Translations under genes and position numbers: made by a program
Part shown: in pieces, positions 54,793 to 64,000 of the stretch
How positions within the stretch are numbered: position 1 is the stretch's first letter
Layout: every line of letters begins with the position of its first letter
Notes under the pieces: model-generated
The model's input: only the letters and a program-made list of their open reading frames with translations
Databases searched by the model: none
Told to the model about the DNA's origin: nothing
Source: JAKZVK01 sp965261065
Lineage (GTDB): Bacteria; Acidobacteriota; Terriglobia; Bryobacterales; UBA6623
Length of the DNA stretch: 64,000 bases
Direction: 5' to 3'
Assembly (NCBI GenBank): GCA_965261065.1
Contig: OZ253444.1
Span: 7,750,001-7,814,000, forward strand

Positions 54793-55792
54793 TCAAGAGG
54801 TTGCGGCTTGCATCTGATGGATGACCGCCTCGGCGAACTCGGTGGTGCCGGCCTGGCCGCCTACGTCGCGGGTCAGTGATTGGCCGGCGGCGTAGGTCCG
54901 GTCGATGGCCTGATCGAGGCGCTTCGAGGCATCGGACTCGCCGATGTGATCGAGCATCTGGGCCGCGGCGCGCATCAGGGCCGTCGGATTGGCGATGTTC
55001 TTCCCGGCGATGTCAGGGGCGCTGCCGTGGACGGCTTCGAACACGGCGCAGTCGTCGCCAAGGTTCGCCCCGGGCACGATGCCGAGACCGCCCACGCGCC
55101 CGGCGCATAGATCGGAGACGATGTCGCCGTAGAGGTTTTCCATCAACAGCACGTCGAATTGCTCGGGCCGCATCACGAGCTGCATGCAGGTGTTGTCGAT
55201 GATCAGCTCTTTGTACTCGATGTCAGGATACTTCTCGGCGACTTGGCGCGCGCAGCGCAGGAACAGCCCGTCGCCCAGCTTCATGTGTTGGCTTTGTGAA
55301 TCGCGGCGATCTGCTTCCGTCCGGCGCGCTTCGCAAAAGCAAAGGCATACTCGGAAATGCGGAGGCTGGCTTTTTCGGTGATGATCTTGAGGCTCTCGAT
55401 CACGCCGGGAACGACCTCGTGCTCGAGACCCGAGTAGAGTCCCTCGGTGTTTTCGCGGAAGACGATTAGATCGAGTTTTTTCGGTCAGAGAAAGGTGTCT
55501 TGACGCCGGGGAGGAATCGCGCCGGACGGTAGTTGGCGTAGAGCTCCAGGGCCTTCCGCAGGGAGACGTTGACGCTGCGAAAGCCCTCGCCGACGGGCGT
55601 CGTGAGCGGGCCCTTGAGCCCGACATGATTGCGCCGCAGCGAGTCAAGTACCCCATCCGGCAGAACATGACCCGTGTTGGCGAGCGCCAGGCTGCCGGCT
55701 TGGAACTCCTCCCAAGCGATCTCGACCCCGGTCGCGTTGATGGCCTGGATGACCGCGGCGGTGACCTCAGGGCCGATGCCGTCCCCGCGCAC
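54793..55792 (-). pseudogene. NAD-type isocitrate/isopropylmalate dehydrogenase with two frameshifts
   Basis: Three frames together give one beta-decarboxylating dehydrogenase. Frame 1 (55792 to about 55480): RGDGIGPEVTAAVIQAINAT and GLKGPLTTPVGEGFRSVNVS. Frame 2 (about 55474-55285): LDLIVFRENTEGLYSGLEHE to HKANT. Frame 3 (to 54793): MKLGDGLFLRCARQVAEKYP, MENLYGDIVSDLCAGRVGGL, FEAVHGSAPDIAGKNIANPT. HKAN followed by MKLGDGLF points to NAD-isocitrate dehydrogenase. The shifts fall at A6 (55476-55481) and near 55283. The N-terminus before RGDGIG also looks abnormal. Likely a pseudogene; two sequence errors are the alternative. Confidence 0.75.
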
Positions 55793-55813
55793 CCGGTCTG
55801 TTCGGGGACTCGG

Positions 55814-55843
55814 TTGCCCCTGACGTCTTGAGTTTGGTATACT
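55814..55843 (+). promoter_or_regulatory. Candidate promoter of rpoB-rpoC
   Basis: TTGCCC (55814-55819) and TATACT (55838-55843) are separated by 18 bases. They match the -35 in four and the -10 in five of six positions. A start near 55850 would leave a leader of about 365 bases before rpoB. Confidence 0.45.
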
Positions 55844-56216
55844 CCAGTCGTCGGAGAACGTGCGTCTGTCCGTCCTTTTCCTTGTTCCAAGAAACGACTA
55901 GCAACGGTGTGCCCGTTCTGGGTCCGGTGATGTCCGAACGGGTGTAGCGGGGGGACTTCCCTCTTCATTCGATTCATGAGCGGGGTCAGGAGCCCCCCAT
56001 ACTGTCGATCTTGAGGTTTCTCGTTCCGGTCGGCATGCGACCGCTTTGCGTTTGCGGGTCCATCGCGTGGCGAGAGTGTGCGATCCGGTTCGCGGCCCTT
56101 GCCCAACCTACGGTCCGGATGGACCGCCTTATCAACCAAAGCAATCACGCCCGGCTAGGTTTTGTGGCCCACCACGCCGATGGAGCCGGCGAATCGCCAG
56201 ATTCGGGAGATTTTGA
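55844..56216 (+). other. Long leader upstream of rpoB
   Basis: No gene is visible. It contains a hairpin-capable sequence GGGGTCAGGAGCCCC at about 55983-55998 and ends with GGGAG eight bases before the rpoB ATG. The ribosomal protein genes rplJ and rplL that usually precede rpoB are absent; the pseudogene lies there instead. It may hold an attenuator. Confidence 0.4.
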
Positions 56217-60515
<4,299 letters not shown>

Positions 60516-60578
60516 CATCGCGCTGATCCGTCACAGCGCATCGAGCCGACAGTTTTCGAGACGGAGACGGAGGTTCTC

Positions 60579-64000
<3,422 letters not shown>

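Overview
The window is high-GC bacterial chromosome with dense core metabolism at both ends and several accessory blocks riddled with insertion sequences. An Acidobacteriota, Bryobacterales/Solibacter-like host is the best guess. The reasons are many Tat-exported or lipoprotein enzymes, a VWFA-type secreted protein, a UPF0182 protein, split-type methylmalonyl-CoA mutase and an RpoB with an extra zinc-ribbon insert. No rRNA or tRNA gene was recognised, so the assignment is inference.

Layout. 1-2620: a partial exported protein and a minus-strand catabolic operon (VOC, SDR, PhyH-type dioxygenase). 2651-12818: an IS graveyard. It holds a truncated coiled-coil gene, a TIR-FGE remnant, IS1380 (two copies), an IS1202/ISNCY-type element, IS630 and IS1595. 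The last three insertions (IS630, IS1380, IS1595) sit in front of or inside one sensor-like gene that overlaps an intact TIR-domain gene. 12823-21546: glyA, a cytochrome c/PQQ-dehydrogenase pair, a haloacid dehalogenase, UPF0182 and a sugar-binding lipoprotein. 21606-23435: ISKra4. 23596-39929: an RRM protein, sugar and sugar-acid enzymes (UxuA-like, RraA-like, TIM-barrel epimerase, amidohydrolase, cupin), serS, hemL, an M28 peptidase with an amber codon, methylmalonyl-CoA mutase, aspartate dehydrogenase and a sialidase. 39912-47418: a second IS cluster (IS1380 copy 3, ISAzo13, second IS1202-type copy). It carries a DUF5678/retropepsin-like pair and a sigma-factor-like gene split by ISAzo13. 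47502-56216: ammonium transporter, DUF72, hydrolase, toxin-antitoxin pair, LigD and a frameshifted isocitrate dehydrogenase. 56217-64000: rpoB and the start of rpoC.

Target-site duplications could be read by eye for nearly every IS. Removing the elements in silico rebuilds ancestral genes: a two-ACT-like-domain sensor gene preceding a TIR effector, a 286-codon sigma-like protein translationally coupled to an unknown gene, and a sialidase whose last four residues were replaced. These IS-broken accessory operons are the most promising novel content. The sensor+TIR operon looks like an inactivated immune or stress module that I cannot match to a named system. The sigma-like operon is a second unknown unit.

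Possible working relations: the VOC/SDR/PhyH operon, UxuA-like, RraA-like, epimerase, cupin, amidohydrolase, PQQ dehydrogenase and sialidase genes together suggest a heterotroph that oxidises alcohols and sugar acids, some of it at the cell envelope. Several genes carry frameshifts or in-frame stops (25852, 34680, 55281-55481, about 10600). These could be real decay or assembly errors in homopolymers.
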